A DNA stretch of 14,297 nucleotides from CAZAGO01 sp964485045 (GCA_964485045.1 CAZAGO010000018.1:1-14297), one strand, 5' to 3'; counted from the first letter of the stretch, positions 7,353-13,065 are shown. Notes: generated by a model not told the origin, from the letters alone. Numbers and translations are program-made.

Positions 7353-7423
7353 GAGAGCATAGTTTAAAGGTAGAATTGGCGGCTCCAGACCGCTAGGAGG
7401 GGGTTCGATTCCCCCTGCTCTCG
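7353..7423 (+). tRNA. tRNA-Trp (anticodon CCA), intronless
   Basis: The full cloverleaf can be drawn. The 7-bp acceptor pairs GAGAGCA (7353-7359) with TGCTCTC (7416-7422). U8 and A9 are present. The D arm is weak: G-U, U-A, U-A, U-G, with loop AAAGGTA. The anticodon stem GGCGG/CCGCT closes the loop CTCCAGA, with anticodon CCA at 7385-7387. The variable loop is AGGA, and the T arm is GGGGG-TTCGATT-CCCCC. The discriminator at 7423 is G. CCA is not encoded. There is no intron after position 37, although many archaeal tRNA-Trp genes carry one. It lies divergent from the trpS operon. A G73 discriminator is the bacterial rather than the usual archaeal/eukaryotic (A73) state. Confidence 0.97.
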
Positions 7424-7494
7424 TATTTAATTAAGCACAATCTAAAAAAGATTAAAGCCAAAAAAGTTAAAAAGAAAGAAATATAATTAATGAT

Positions 7495-8100
7495 ATGAAA
7501 AATAAGAACCTCTATTTAATTGTTGGATTTGTTATTTTTATCTTTATTCTTATAATAGGAGGAATTTATATTTTTAATAAAAAGAATAATTCAACTGAAA
7601 TTAATTTTAATTTAAATTCAGAAGATGCGAAAGATTACGTTGGAGAATCAACAACATCAATTCATAAAGATTTTAGAGCAATAATAAAATCAGATTGGCA
7701 AGAGTCTGAGATTTCTCCTTCAATTTATATTTACCTCCCAAAAAATACCAATGAAGAAGATGTTAATGCGGAAGTGATCTCTATTGCTGTTACTTTTTTA
7801 GGAGAAAAAAATTCATACACTTTAGAAGAGATACTAAATCAGGGAGTTGAAAATTCTAAACAATTTATTTCAGATTTTGAACTAACAGAAAGCCTTGATT
7901 GGGAAAATAACAATTTTATTGGAAAAAAAATTAAATTTACTGGAACTCAAGAAGGAATAAAAAGAAATAGTGTTCAAGTTTTTGGAATAGCTTATAATAA
8001 TCTTTACGCAATTACTTATTCTTGTCCTATAAACAATTGCAATTCTTATGCTGTTTACAATAGTTTAATAGAAAGTTTTGAACCTATAAAAAGTAAATAA
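7495..8100 (+). CDS. Membrane-anchored PsbP/Mog1-like (DUF1795-type) protein
   Basis: The protein has 201 residues. The start is basic, with one helix at about 7-27, a polar linker rich in Asn and Glu, and then an extracytoplasmic domain (about 50-198). The domain order suits the PsbP/Mog1p fold: a DFRAIIKSDWQESE strand (equivalent to the F-x-I-x-x-P-x-x-W line), an IYIYLP strand, an ISIAVTFL strand, and a helix with SYTLEEILNQGVENSKQFIS. After these come a GKKIKFTGTQ strand and a YAITYSC strand before a final helix. Two cysteines near the end (C177, C182) could form a disulfide. The fold assignment is inference from pattern; function is unknown. It starts 71 bp after the tRNA and may be read through from its promoter; no clear Shine-Dalgarno is present. 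Confidence 0.65.
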   Translation: MKNKNLYLIVGFVIFIFILIIGGIYIFNKKNNSTEINFNLNSEDAKDYVGESTTSIHKDFRAIIKSDWQESEISPSIYIYLPKNTNEEDVNAEVISIAVTFLGEKNSYTLEEILNQGVENSKQFISDFELTESLDWENNNFIGKKIKFTGTQEGIKRNSVQVFGIAYNNLYAITYSCPINNCNSYAVYNSLIESFEPIKSK

Positions 8101-8103
8101 AAA

Positions 8104-8114
8104 TTTATATAAAT
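8104..8114 (+). promoter_or_regulatory. TATA box for the 65-residue gene
   Basis: TTTATATAAAT is centred about 22 nt before the ATG at 8131, which has no ribosome-binding site. This is the layout of an archaeal leaderless promoter. Confidence 0.5.
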
Positions 8115-8130
8115 AACTTAATTAAAAAAC

Positions 8131-8328
8131 ATGGAACAGCAACTCACAAACAAACTCAAAATATTAAGAAACCCTTCCAAGAAATCTGCGAGAGATTTGC
8201 TTGCTGCAATAAATAAACCAAATTACGATTCAGCCATTACAAATAAAGGCGAAGTCGTAATAAGAATTGATAAAAAAGGTGTACCTTTGAGTTTGAATGG
8301 AAAGAAGGAAGATAAAAGGCAAGTTTAA
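8131..8328 (+). CDS. Small basic protein of unknown function
   Basis: This is a 65-residue, lysine/asparagine-rich soluble protein with no signal peptide or membrane helix. Residues 20-55 (RDLLAAINKPNYDSAITNKG, then EVVIRIDKKGVPLSL) suggest a helix followed by two strands. I do not recognise the family. A TATA box at leaderless distance supports the start. It is the last gene before the accessory island and converges on the secreted-protein gene across a 213-bp gap that holds the first island repeat. Length and position also fit a small regulatory protein, but nothing shows this directly. Confidence 0.6.
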   Translation: MEQQLTNKLKILRNPSKKSARDLLAAINKPNYDSAITNKGEVVIRIDKKGVPLSLNGKKEDKRQV

Positions 8329-8397
8329 ATATTTCTTTTAAAAACGTGCGAATACACTGTATACACTTTTAATGTGACGAGTGACAGAAGTGATAAA

Positions 8398-8445
8398 CAC
8401 CCCAACCGCCGTCCCTACTCTTTTAGATGATTTATAAATCTTGTA
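8398..8445 (-). repeat. Island boundary repeat, copy 1 (with 46-bp perfect repeat)
   Basis: 8400-8445 is identical base for base to 10527-10572. Read on the minus strand it begins with ACAAGATTTATAAATC, which includes a 12-bp palindrome GATTTATAAATC, and ends in GGCGGTTGGGGTG. The final GGTTGGGG(C/T)G recurs at five places in the island. This copy has one base different in that core (CACCCC for CGCCCC on plus). Beyond it, at 8358-8365, lies TGTATACA, similar to the centre of the operator of the first toxin-antitoxin pair. The surrounding gap 8329-8541 holds no gene that I can see. Confidence 0.9.
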
Positions 8446-8541
8446 AACCAAATAGGGATAACACAAATAAATTCACAAAAACAACTCAATCAAGATTTAG
8501 TCTAAAGGTAATGGAATGAAAATTTTATTAAGAATAAAAAA

Positions 8542-9843
8542 CTAATCACTAAATGCCTCAGTAATCAGTTTCAAGTTAAATATTAACCCAGGCACCTCAG
8601 TTACCGGCTTGATCTTGATACCATTAATCCACATTCCAAATCCCTTAGATAAGATACCAAAAGTATGACCCACATTACCTTCATTTGAATTTTTATCCCA
8701 ATCTGCATTCATAGATTTTGTTCCTTGAACATCTTTTGAAATATACTCCATATAATCATACATCTTATCATAATCAATTTCTAAAGAGATATCAATATCT
8801 TCAGGATCCTCAGAAACTGTTTTTGAAGTGATTTTTACATCAGGATTAATTGTAACATGTTTGTATAATATAACACTACCCTCACTATCAATTATTTTTA
8901 TAATAGCATCAAAACTCCCACCATACTTATCAGCAAGTTTTTTTATTTTTTCCATCCTTGCATTCTGATTACCATTAGAATATCCCGAACTACTAGCTGT
9001 TGGATCAGTAATTTTAGTCTCAATTATTTCTTTCATCATTTCTTTGGAAGGCATAAAATAAAATTCATAAAATGTTTCATCCTCTTTCTCCCATATTTTA
9101 AATTTCTCTGAATCTATTTCATGATTGATTTCTATAACACCATACTCTTCTTTATTGTCCACACAATTTTCACCTTCTATTATTGCTCTCTTATTAGAAT
9201 CAATAATATGCATGAGATATTGGTGACCAGAAGACATTGAGAAATATTCGTCTACTCCTTTATTAAACTCTCCAAAATACCATTTAGGAAATTCGGGCAT
9301 AGCTTCTTCAAAAAGTTTTCTTATCTTTATTTCTTCTTTATATCTTGCTTGGCATATAACTTTTTCAATATCAAATTCACTAAAATCAATATTTATTTCT
9401 TCTTTTGGTATATCTTCTTTAATTTGTATTTCATTAATTATCGCTTCAGCATAACTTTCTTCTGCTTCTCTAATTGCATTATCTACTGCTTTTTGAGATG
9501 GAGGCAACCCCCACAAGATAGTATATCCTTCTTTTGTTTTATAGGGTTCAAACATAATTCCAAAATCTTTAGTATTCTTCATTAAAGGTTTTTCATCTTT
9601 AAACATACTTTCGATATCATTTTTATCAAATCCTTCGAAATGCCCCTCTTTTTCTAAGTCTTGATATTGGGCTTCTAAATAAATATTTACATTAACAACA
9701 AATTGTGCAATATCAATTGAACCAGAATTATATTCTTCAATAATAGAATCTACTCCTGAAAAATCGATAGTCTCGGCAGAAACAAAAACTACTAAACTAA
9801 CAAAAACTAAGAATACAAAGGGCACTAATACTTTTTTACTCAT
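8542..9843 (-). CDS. Secreted protein of unknown function
   Basis: The protein has 433 residues with a clear signal peptide: MSKK, hydrophobic core 5-21, VSA before a likely cut at 23. The rest is acidic and mixed alpha/beta. Two cysteines, C164 and C227, could form a disulfide. Segments such as FDAIIKIIDSEGSVILYKHV and the end VTEVPGLIFNLKLITEAFSD look like beta strands of a folded domain. I recognise no family or catalytic motif. The promoter is clear: TTTAAATATTAAA (minus, about 9860-9872) lies 17-30 nt before the ATG. A GGGAGG touches the ATG and is too close to act as a normal ribosome-binding site. The gene follows toxin 1 by 40 bp, inside the unit bounded by the two 46-bp repeats, and may have been inserted there. 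Confidence 0.7.
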   Translation of the reverse strand: MSKKVLVPFVFLVFVSLVVFVSAETIDFSGVDSIIEEYNSGSIDIAQFVVNVNIYLEAQYQDLEKEGHFEGFDKNDIESMFKDEKPLMKNTKDFGIMFEPYKTKEGYTILWGLPPSQKAVDNAIREAEESYAEAIINEIQIKEDIPKEEINIDFSEFDIEKVICQARYKEEIKIRKLFEEAMPEFPKWYFGEFNKGVDEYFSMSSGHQYLMHIIDSNKRAIIEGENCVDNKEEYGVIEINHEIDSEKFKIWEKEDETFYEFYFMPSKEMMKEIIETKITDPTASSSGYSNGNQNARMEKIKKLADKYGGSFDAIIKIIDSEGSVILYKHVTINPDVKITSKTVSEDPEDIDISLEIDYDKMYDYMEYISKDVQGTKSMNADWDKNSNEGNVGHTFGILSKGFGMWINGIKIKPVTEVPGLIFNLKLITEAFSD

Positions 9844-9883
9844 CCTCCCTTCAAGAAAATTTAATATTTAAATTTTTGCTAAA

Positions 9884-10132
9884 CTAATCGTAAACATTTT
9901 TCCTATGTCCTACTTTCAAAACTTGGATAGTTTTTGCAGAATTATCAATATAGACTATTACTCTATAATCTCCTACCCTTAATTTAAATCCATCAATCTC
10001 TTCTAGGTGTTCAAGAAATCTAAAAGGATTTTCCTTGCACTGTTGAAGTTTGTTCCAAATTCTTTCTTTTATTTTTGATTCAAGTTTATTGAGTGAATCT
10101 AAAGCACTCTTTTCAAAAATAAGGTTATGCAT
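9884..10132 (-). CDS. RelE/ParE-superfamily toxin 1
   Basis: This is an 82-residue toxin of the RelE type, whose members cut ribosome-bound mRNA (RelE) or poison gyrase (ParE). It has two N-terminal helices (about 8-33), CKENPFRFLEHLE, then the core strands FKLRVGDYRVIVYID and IQVLKVGHRKNVYD. The GDYR line and the C-terminal GHRKxVY are the family's signature. It is a paralogue of toxin 2 (same length, same motifs). The last nine codon positions, including the stop, are identical in DNA (9884-9910 against 10583-10609). The antitoxin gene is 34 bp upstream. That gap holds a TATA-like TTATAAAT (about 10152-10159) at leaderless distance from this ATG, so the toxin might also be transcribed on its own. 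Confidence 0.88.
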   Translation of the reverse strand: MHNLIFEKSALDSLNKLESKIKERIWNKLQQCKENPFRFLEHLEEIDGFKLRVGDYRVIVYIDNSAKTIQVLKVGHRKNVYD

Positions 10133-10166
10133 AAACAGAATAGCTTATTCAGATTTATAATTTTTG

Positions 10167-10403
10167 TTATAAACCAAGAATTTTCTTTGCTTCTTCTTCA
10201 GTATAAAATTCGCCTTTTTTTATTCTTTCTCTTGCCTCTTTTATTTCTTGGATAGTCTTTTGGCTTAACTTTGGCTCTTTTTCACAAGTTTTAGCAACAA
10301 TAATAAGTTTTCTAACTAATTCGTCATAACTTTCATTCTTATATTGTCTGAACTCATCAAGCTTTATCTTTGTTTCAGGATTTAATCTAATTGTGGTTTC
10401 CAT
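10167..10403 (-). CDS. RelB-like ribbon-helix-helix antitoxin 1
   Basis: This is a 78-residue antitoxin expected to bind and block toxin 1 and to repress the pair. Residues 2-35 (TTIRLNPETKIKLDEFRQYK then NESYDELVRKLI) have the strand-helix-helix pattern of a ribbon-helix-helix DNA-binding domain. Residues 50-78 (IKEARERIKKGEFYTEEEAK then KILGL) form the toxin-binding tail seen in archaeal RelB-like antitoxins, shared with antitoxin 2 as IKKGxxYxxExxxxxLG. Antitoxin comes before toxin, the usual order. A large dyad (10445-10472) with an overlapping TATA box lies 42-69 nt upstream and is the likely autoregulatory operator. Confidence 0.85.
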   Translation of the reverse strand: METTIRLNPETKIKLDEFRQYKNESYDELVRKLIIVAKTCEKEPKLSQKTIQEIKEARERIKKGEFYTEEEAKKILGL

Positions 10404-10444
10404 TATGAAAATTTTTTCAAATTTTTATTTGATTCCATGCTCTC

Positions 10445-10472
10445 AATATACAAGTGTATACACAGGTATATT
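10445..10472. promoter_or_regulatory. Operator-like dyad of toxin-antitoxin pair 1
   Basis: This is a 28-bp symmetric site: AATATAC, two bases, the perfect palindrome GTGTATACAC (10454-10463), two bases, GTATATT. It overlaps a TATA-like TTTAAATATA (minus, about 10469-10478), so a bound antitoxin would block the promoter. A related TGTATACA lies near repeat copy 1 at 8358-8365. Confidence 0.65.
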
Positions 10473-10524
10473 TAAATGTTTCTTTTACCCTTTTACTAAG
10501 AAGAGAATTAAACCTTAGCTTCGA

Positions 10525-10572
10525 CGCCCCAACCGCCGTCCCTACTCTTTTAGATGATTTATAAATCTTGTA
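10525..10572 (-). repeat. Island boundary repeat, copy 2 (with 46-bp perfect repeat)
   Basis: 10527-10572 is identical to 8400-8445, in the same orientation, 2127 bp apart. It lies 11 bp beyond the stop of toxin 2 and about 120 bp before antitoxin 1. The minus strand ends in GGCGGTTGGGGCG. A frame through it would read ...IYKSSKRVGTAVGASK..., which I take as chance. Confidence 0.9.
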
Positions 10573-10582
10573 GATAAATTTT

Positions 10583-10831
10583 CTAATCGTAAACATTTTT
10601 CCTATGTCCAATCCGAATCACAATCATTTTATTCATAGAAATAATAACGTCCACTATCGCCCTATAATCGCCAATTCTTAATCTCCAAAGTTTTTCACCT
10701 TGCAATCTTTTAAGATACCTAAATGGATTTTCTCTTAAGGAATATATTTTATTTAGAATTATTTTATAACTTTTTTTGTCTAATTTTTGAAGAAATTTTT
10801 TTGCTGTCTCAGTAATTTCTATTTGAAACAT
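10583..10831 (-). CDS. RelE/ParE-superfamily toxin 2
   Basis: This 82-residue protein is the paralogue of toxin 1. It has N-terminal helices with ETAKKFLQKLDKKSYKIILN, then RENPFRYLKRLQ and the core LWRLRIGDYRAIVDVIIS, ending MIVIRIGHRKNVYD. The family residues GDYR and GHRK-x-VY are kept. Its start is 2 bp after the stop of antitoxin 2, so the two are tightly coupled. Outside the ENPFR, GDYR and GHRKNVYD blocks, the two toxins differ strongly. The pairs are therefore not a recent whole duplication, despite the identical 27 bp at the 3' end. Each toxin is expected to be matched by its own antitoxin. Confidence 0.88.
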   Translation of the reverse strand: MFQIEITETAKKFLQKLDKKSYKIILNKIYSLRENPFRYLKRLQGEKLWRLRIGDYRAIVDVIISMNKMIVIRIGHRKNVYD

Positions 10832-10833
10832 TT

Positions 10834-11070
10834 TTATTTTAAAGCTATTCCTAATTCTCTTGCTACAGATTCTATAGAATAAACTCTTCCCTTTTTGATA
10901 TCTTCCAAACCTTTTTGTATTTCATCAATTTCTTGCTCATTCAAAACTTCTTCTTCACAATTGTCTAAAAGATTATTCAACACCTCATCATAAGATTGTC
11001 TCTTCATATTTTTAAGAGATTTCAGCCTTTCAAGAGTTTCAAAATTTATTTGTATAGTTGTTTTATCCAT
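10834..11070 (-). CDS. RelB-like ribbon-helix-helix antitoxin 2
   Basis: This 78-residue protein has a ribbon-helix-helix start (TTIQINFETLERLKSLKNMK then RQSYDEVLNNLL) and an acidic linker (NCEEEVLNEQE). Its C-terminal toxin-binding tail is EDIKKGRVYSIESVARELGI. The tail aligns with that of antitoxin 1 (IKKG-x-x-Y-x-x-E). It is expected to neutralise toxin 2 and repress the promoter. Directly upstream are a 13-bp dyad (11075-11087) and a TATA element (11091-11102) at 21-32 nt from the ATG, so the transcript should be nearly leaderless and the operator lies between TATA and start. Confidence 0.85.
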   Translation of the reverse strand: MDKTTIQINFETLERLKSLKNMKRQSYDEVLNNLLDNCEEEVLNEQEIDEIQKGLEDIKKGRVYSIESVARELGIALK

Positions 11071-11074
11071 GTTA

Positions 11075-11102
11075 TATAGTAACTATAGCAGATATATAAA
11101 AG
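11075..11102 (-). promoter_or_regulatory. Promoter and operator-like dyad of toxin-antitoxin pair 2
   Basis: TATAGT-A-ACTATA (11075-11087) is a perfect dyad around one central base. Immediately upstream on the minus strand is TATA element CTTTTATATATC (11091-11102). A ribbon-helix-helix dimer on the dyad would cover the expected transcription start. The dyad is unlike that of pair 1. Confidence 0.55.
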
Positions 11103-11117
11103 TTTCGTTTTTGAAAA

Positions 11118-11127
11118 CGCCCCAACC
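11118..11127 (-). repeat. Island boundary motif, copy 4
   Basis: Minus-strand GGTTGGGGCG, followed by TTTTCAAAAACG, lies 44 bp beyond the stop of the Fic gene and 47 bp before antitoxin 2. Only the 10-bp core (plus an A on the plus side) is shared with the longer copies; the ATTTATAAATC half is missing. A weak stem, CACCT...AGGTG, lies just before it. Confidence 0.7.
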
Positions 11128-11170
11128 TTCCACTCTCACCTACGTCCTACAAACTAAAGGTGCCCACAAA

Positions 11171-12058
11171 TTATTTTTTCTTAGTTTTTGTAGACACCTG
11201 CTCCCCAAAATATCTCTTTTTGTGAACTGTGAGATATCTCCTCATAAAATAAGAAACAAAATATTCCTCATCTTTTTGCAGTGCCCTATAATAAGATTTT
11301 CTTTTTTCATATTCTATAATCAGCATAGGATATTTATTGTGCCACAGAAGAAAATTCATTAGTAATCTCCCAACTCTGCCATTTCCATCTCCAAAAGGAT
11401 GGATTTTTTCAAATTGATAGTGTGCCCTTGCAGATAATTCCGCAGAATTCATATTTTTATTAGTGTTAATAAAAGAAATAAAATTTTTCATTAACCCTTC
11501 AATGTCCTGCCAGTCTGGGGCTAAATGAGGACCAACTCTGACCAGATAATCCCTGAACTTTCCAGCAATATCTGATTTCGTCTCACCAAATACATTTTTG
11601 TGCCAAGTTAATAATAATTCCCTATTGATTTGTTCATTTTTCTTTAACATTTGTAAAAATACCTTGCTGTGAGCCTCAGTTTCTTTTACATCCCTCAGAG
11701 GTTTATTTGGGGAAATATTATAATGAATAATTTCCAGAGCATCATGTAAGGTAATAGTGGAACCCTCAATGGCATTAGTATTATAGGTGAAGGCAATGGA
11801 GATACTTTCAAGCTCTTTTTCTTTTGCAGAAGGGGGCAATCTTTTCCATTCTTCTTGAAAATTATTTTTTATTTTTTCTAATTTTTTATATAAATCTAAC
11901 TTTACCTCTTTTAAAAAATTCTTTTTTATTTCATCTATATTTTTAGGCATCTCAATTCCAAGATATTTTTCTTTTGTTACAACTTTCCCTTGATTTCTAA
12001 AAGAATGTTGCAGATAAAAGTAAGTTTTATTTCCCTTTTTCCTAGTTATAACCCTCAT
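11171..12058 (-). CDS. fic: Fic-domain protein (probable AMPylase) with inhibitory motif
   Basis: Fic proteins usually transfer AMP from ATP to a hydroxyl side chain of a target protein. The protein has 295 residues. Residues 10-36 (KTYFYLQHSF and KVVTKEKYLG) form a short N-terminal hairpin of the kind seen in other archaeal and bacterial Fic proteins. Residues 40-85 are helical. The inhibitory motif [S/T]xxxE[G/N] is TNAIEG at 94-99. The catalytic motif is complete: HPFGDGNGRVGR at 220-231, with H220 as the base. Residues 170-182 (DYLVRVGPHLAPD) supply the flap. The inhibitory helix comes before the Fic core, as in class II Fic proteins, so activity is expected to be self-restrained. It stands alone between two boundary motifs, with a TATA box (12081-12090) about 27 nt before its ATG. 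The target is unknown. Confidence 0.93.
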   Translation of the reverse strand: MRVITRKKGNKTYFYLQHSFRNQGKVVTKEKYLGIEMPKNIDEIKKNFLKEVKLDLYKKLEKIKNNFQEEWKRLPPSAKEKELESISIAFTYNTNAIEGSTITLHDALEIIHYNISPNKPLRDVKETEAHSKVFLQMLKKNEQINRELLLTWHKNVFGETKSDIAGKFRDYLVRVGPHLAPDWQDIEGLMKNFISFINTNKNMNSAELSARAHYQFEKIHPFGDGNGRVGRLLMNFLLWHNKYPMLIIEYEKRKSYYRALQKDEEYFVSYFMRRYLTVHKKRYFGEQVSTKTKKK

Positions 12059-12142
12059 AAATAACTTACCATTACAAAGTATTTAAATATTATGTTTATA
12101 AGAATAAAGTAATGTACTCTCAGAACCGTTCATTTTGTTGAA
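12059..12142 (-). promoter_or_regulatory. Fic promoter region
   Basis: ATATTTAAAT (minus, 12081-12090) is a good TATA box 23-32 nt before the Fic ATG, which has no Shine-Dalgarno. Between it and boundary motif copy 3 lies a small hairpin, GTTCA-loop-TGAAC (about 12127-12142). Confidence 0.55.
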
Positions 12143-12274
12143 CGCCCCAACCGCCGACTGGGCTATTGTGGAACATTGATGGGTGGACTCTCCTTATTTT
12201 TTGGGCAGGTTTTAGCATAGTTTGTATCATTTTATCGTTGCTGTTGTTGGGTGGATTGAATTTATAAATCTTGT
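12143..12274 (-). repeat. Island boundary repeat, copy 3 (long form)
   Basis: Read on minus, this copy starts with ACAAGATTTATAAAT (12260-12274), as copies 1 and 2 do, and ends with CGGCGGTTGGGGCG (12143-12156), also as they do. About 103 bp of unrelated sequence replace the 18 bp found between these blocks in the short copies. The long centre contains ACCCAAC (minus, near 12248), whose CCCAAC can pair with GTTGGG at the other end, and a local stem GCCC...GGGC. A reading frame crosses it, but I see no sign that it is a protein. The whole gap 12059-12365 holds only this element and the Fic promoter. Confidence 0.75.
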
Positions 12275-12365
12275 CGAGATGGAGGGGATAGGTTTTGAAA
12301 TAAGAAGACATAAGAGAAACAATTTCAATTTCATCTAACTTAATGATCCTCTTGAAAATCTTCTT

Positions 12366-12722
12366 CTAATTATACACCAATACTTCTTGCTTCGGAGTTT
12401 TATGCCCCAAATTAAGGGTTAAAGGAATAGACATATTGACCACTTTATCCCCTTTCTTAAAATCTATAATGAGCAAAACATGGACATGATTTGTCCTATA
12501 ATTGATAGACATCTTCATACTTTTAATTCCACTCAAAATTTCTTTAGATATTCCTAAATGCTCGCTTGCATCCATAACTTCTATCCCGCAAATAAAATTA
12601 TCAGAATCTACATCTAAGACAAAGTCTCCAATATCCAAAGAAGCCTTTACTTTATTTCCATCAGAAATGAAGAAGATATCATTTCCAGAATCATAGTCTA
12701 TTGTTTTAATTTGTCTTGCCAT
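12366..12722 (-). CDS. DUF2283-like protein, probable antitoxin
   Basis: This 118-residue soluble protein has YDSGNDIFFISDGNKVKASL at about 10-29, then VLDVDSDNFICGIEVMDASE (about 34-53). This is the DUF2283 pattern: Y-D-x-x-x-D-x-x-(Y/F)-I, a short strand, then (V/I)-(V/I)-D-x-D-x-x-x-x-I-x-G-I-E-(V/I)-x-x-A-S. The C-terminal 50 residues (INYRTNHVHVLLIIDFKKGD and onwards) form extra strands beyond the usual short DUF2283 unit, which is often near 60-70 residues. It overlaps the preceding DUF4258-like gene by 25 bp, so the two are coupled. In known bacterial neighbourhoods DUF2283 and DUF4258 genes often occur as a pair thought to be toxin-antitoxin. The antitoxin role is inference. Confidence 0.75.
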   Translation of the reverse strand: MARQIKTIDYDSGNDIFFISDGNKVKASLDIGDFVLDVDSDNFICGIEVMDASEHLGISKEILSGIKSMKMSINYRTNHVHVLLIIDFKKGDKVVNMSIPLTLNLGHKTPKQEVLVYN

Positions 12723-13006
12723 TTTTTATTACTATTCCAAGCACTTATAACTTTTAAATCTTTTGAGATATAAATCTCCACTATAAGCACCAATGAATAT
12801 TTACTACTCATTTTAAACCATAATTTAAACCTATCTTCTCTCTTGCCTATTTCAATTTTTTCTAATTTATCAATTTGGGATAAAAAGCTTCTAATAAGAC
12901 TCTCATTTATTGGTCTTTCCGCACTTCTTTTATAAAAATGTGAATCAAAAGTAATATCCTCTTGATTTAACCTTTCAAGAAAACCTTTGACATCTTTTAA
13001 TTCCAT
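12698..13006 (-). CDS. DUF4258-like protein, probable toxin
   Basis: This 102-residue protein contains ITFDSHFYKRSAERPINESL (about 18-37), matching the H-x-x-x-R-x-x-E-R-x-I line of DUF4258 proteins. A helix (IRSFLSQIDKLEKIEIG), the strand RFKLWFKM, and the strands YSLVLIVEIYISKDLKVISA follow. The fold is expected to be RelE/BrnT-like, with a histidine and arginines near the start as the likely active residues. It is the first gene of the unit, ahead of the DUF2283-like partner. Toxin-first order is less common than antitoxin-first. A TATA-like CTTATAAAA (minus, about 13056-13064) lies about 50 nt before the ATG. Toxin function has not been shown by anything in the sequence itself. Confidence 0.72.
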   Translation of the reverse strand: MELKDVKGFLERLNQEDITFDSHFYKRSAERPINESLIRSFLSQIDKLEKIEIGKREDRFKLWFKMSSKYSLVLIVEIYISKDLKVISAWNSNKKWQDKLKQ

Positions 13007-13065
13007 GAAGTTACAAGTATTTCTTCTTTTTAGTTTTTTCTAAGTCTAATAGGGAATTTTATAAG

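Noticed and set aside
10417..10611. 64-codon minus-strand frame across boundary repeat copy 2
   Set aside because: It overlaps the 3' end of toxin 2 and the operator of pair 1, and it is a product of the repeat sequence.
11069..11362. 97-codon plus-strand frame
   Set aside because: It is antisense to the Fic gene and begins inside the pair 2 promoter; the composition is not protein-like.
12120..12311. 63-codon minus-strand frame across boundary repeat copy 3
   Set aside because: Its ends coincide with the repeat blocks shared with copies 1 and 2, where the frame is not kept. No promoter or ribosome-binding site fits, so it is read as a noncoding element.
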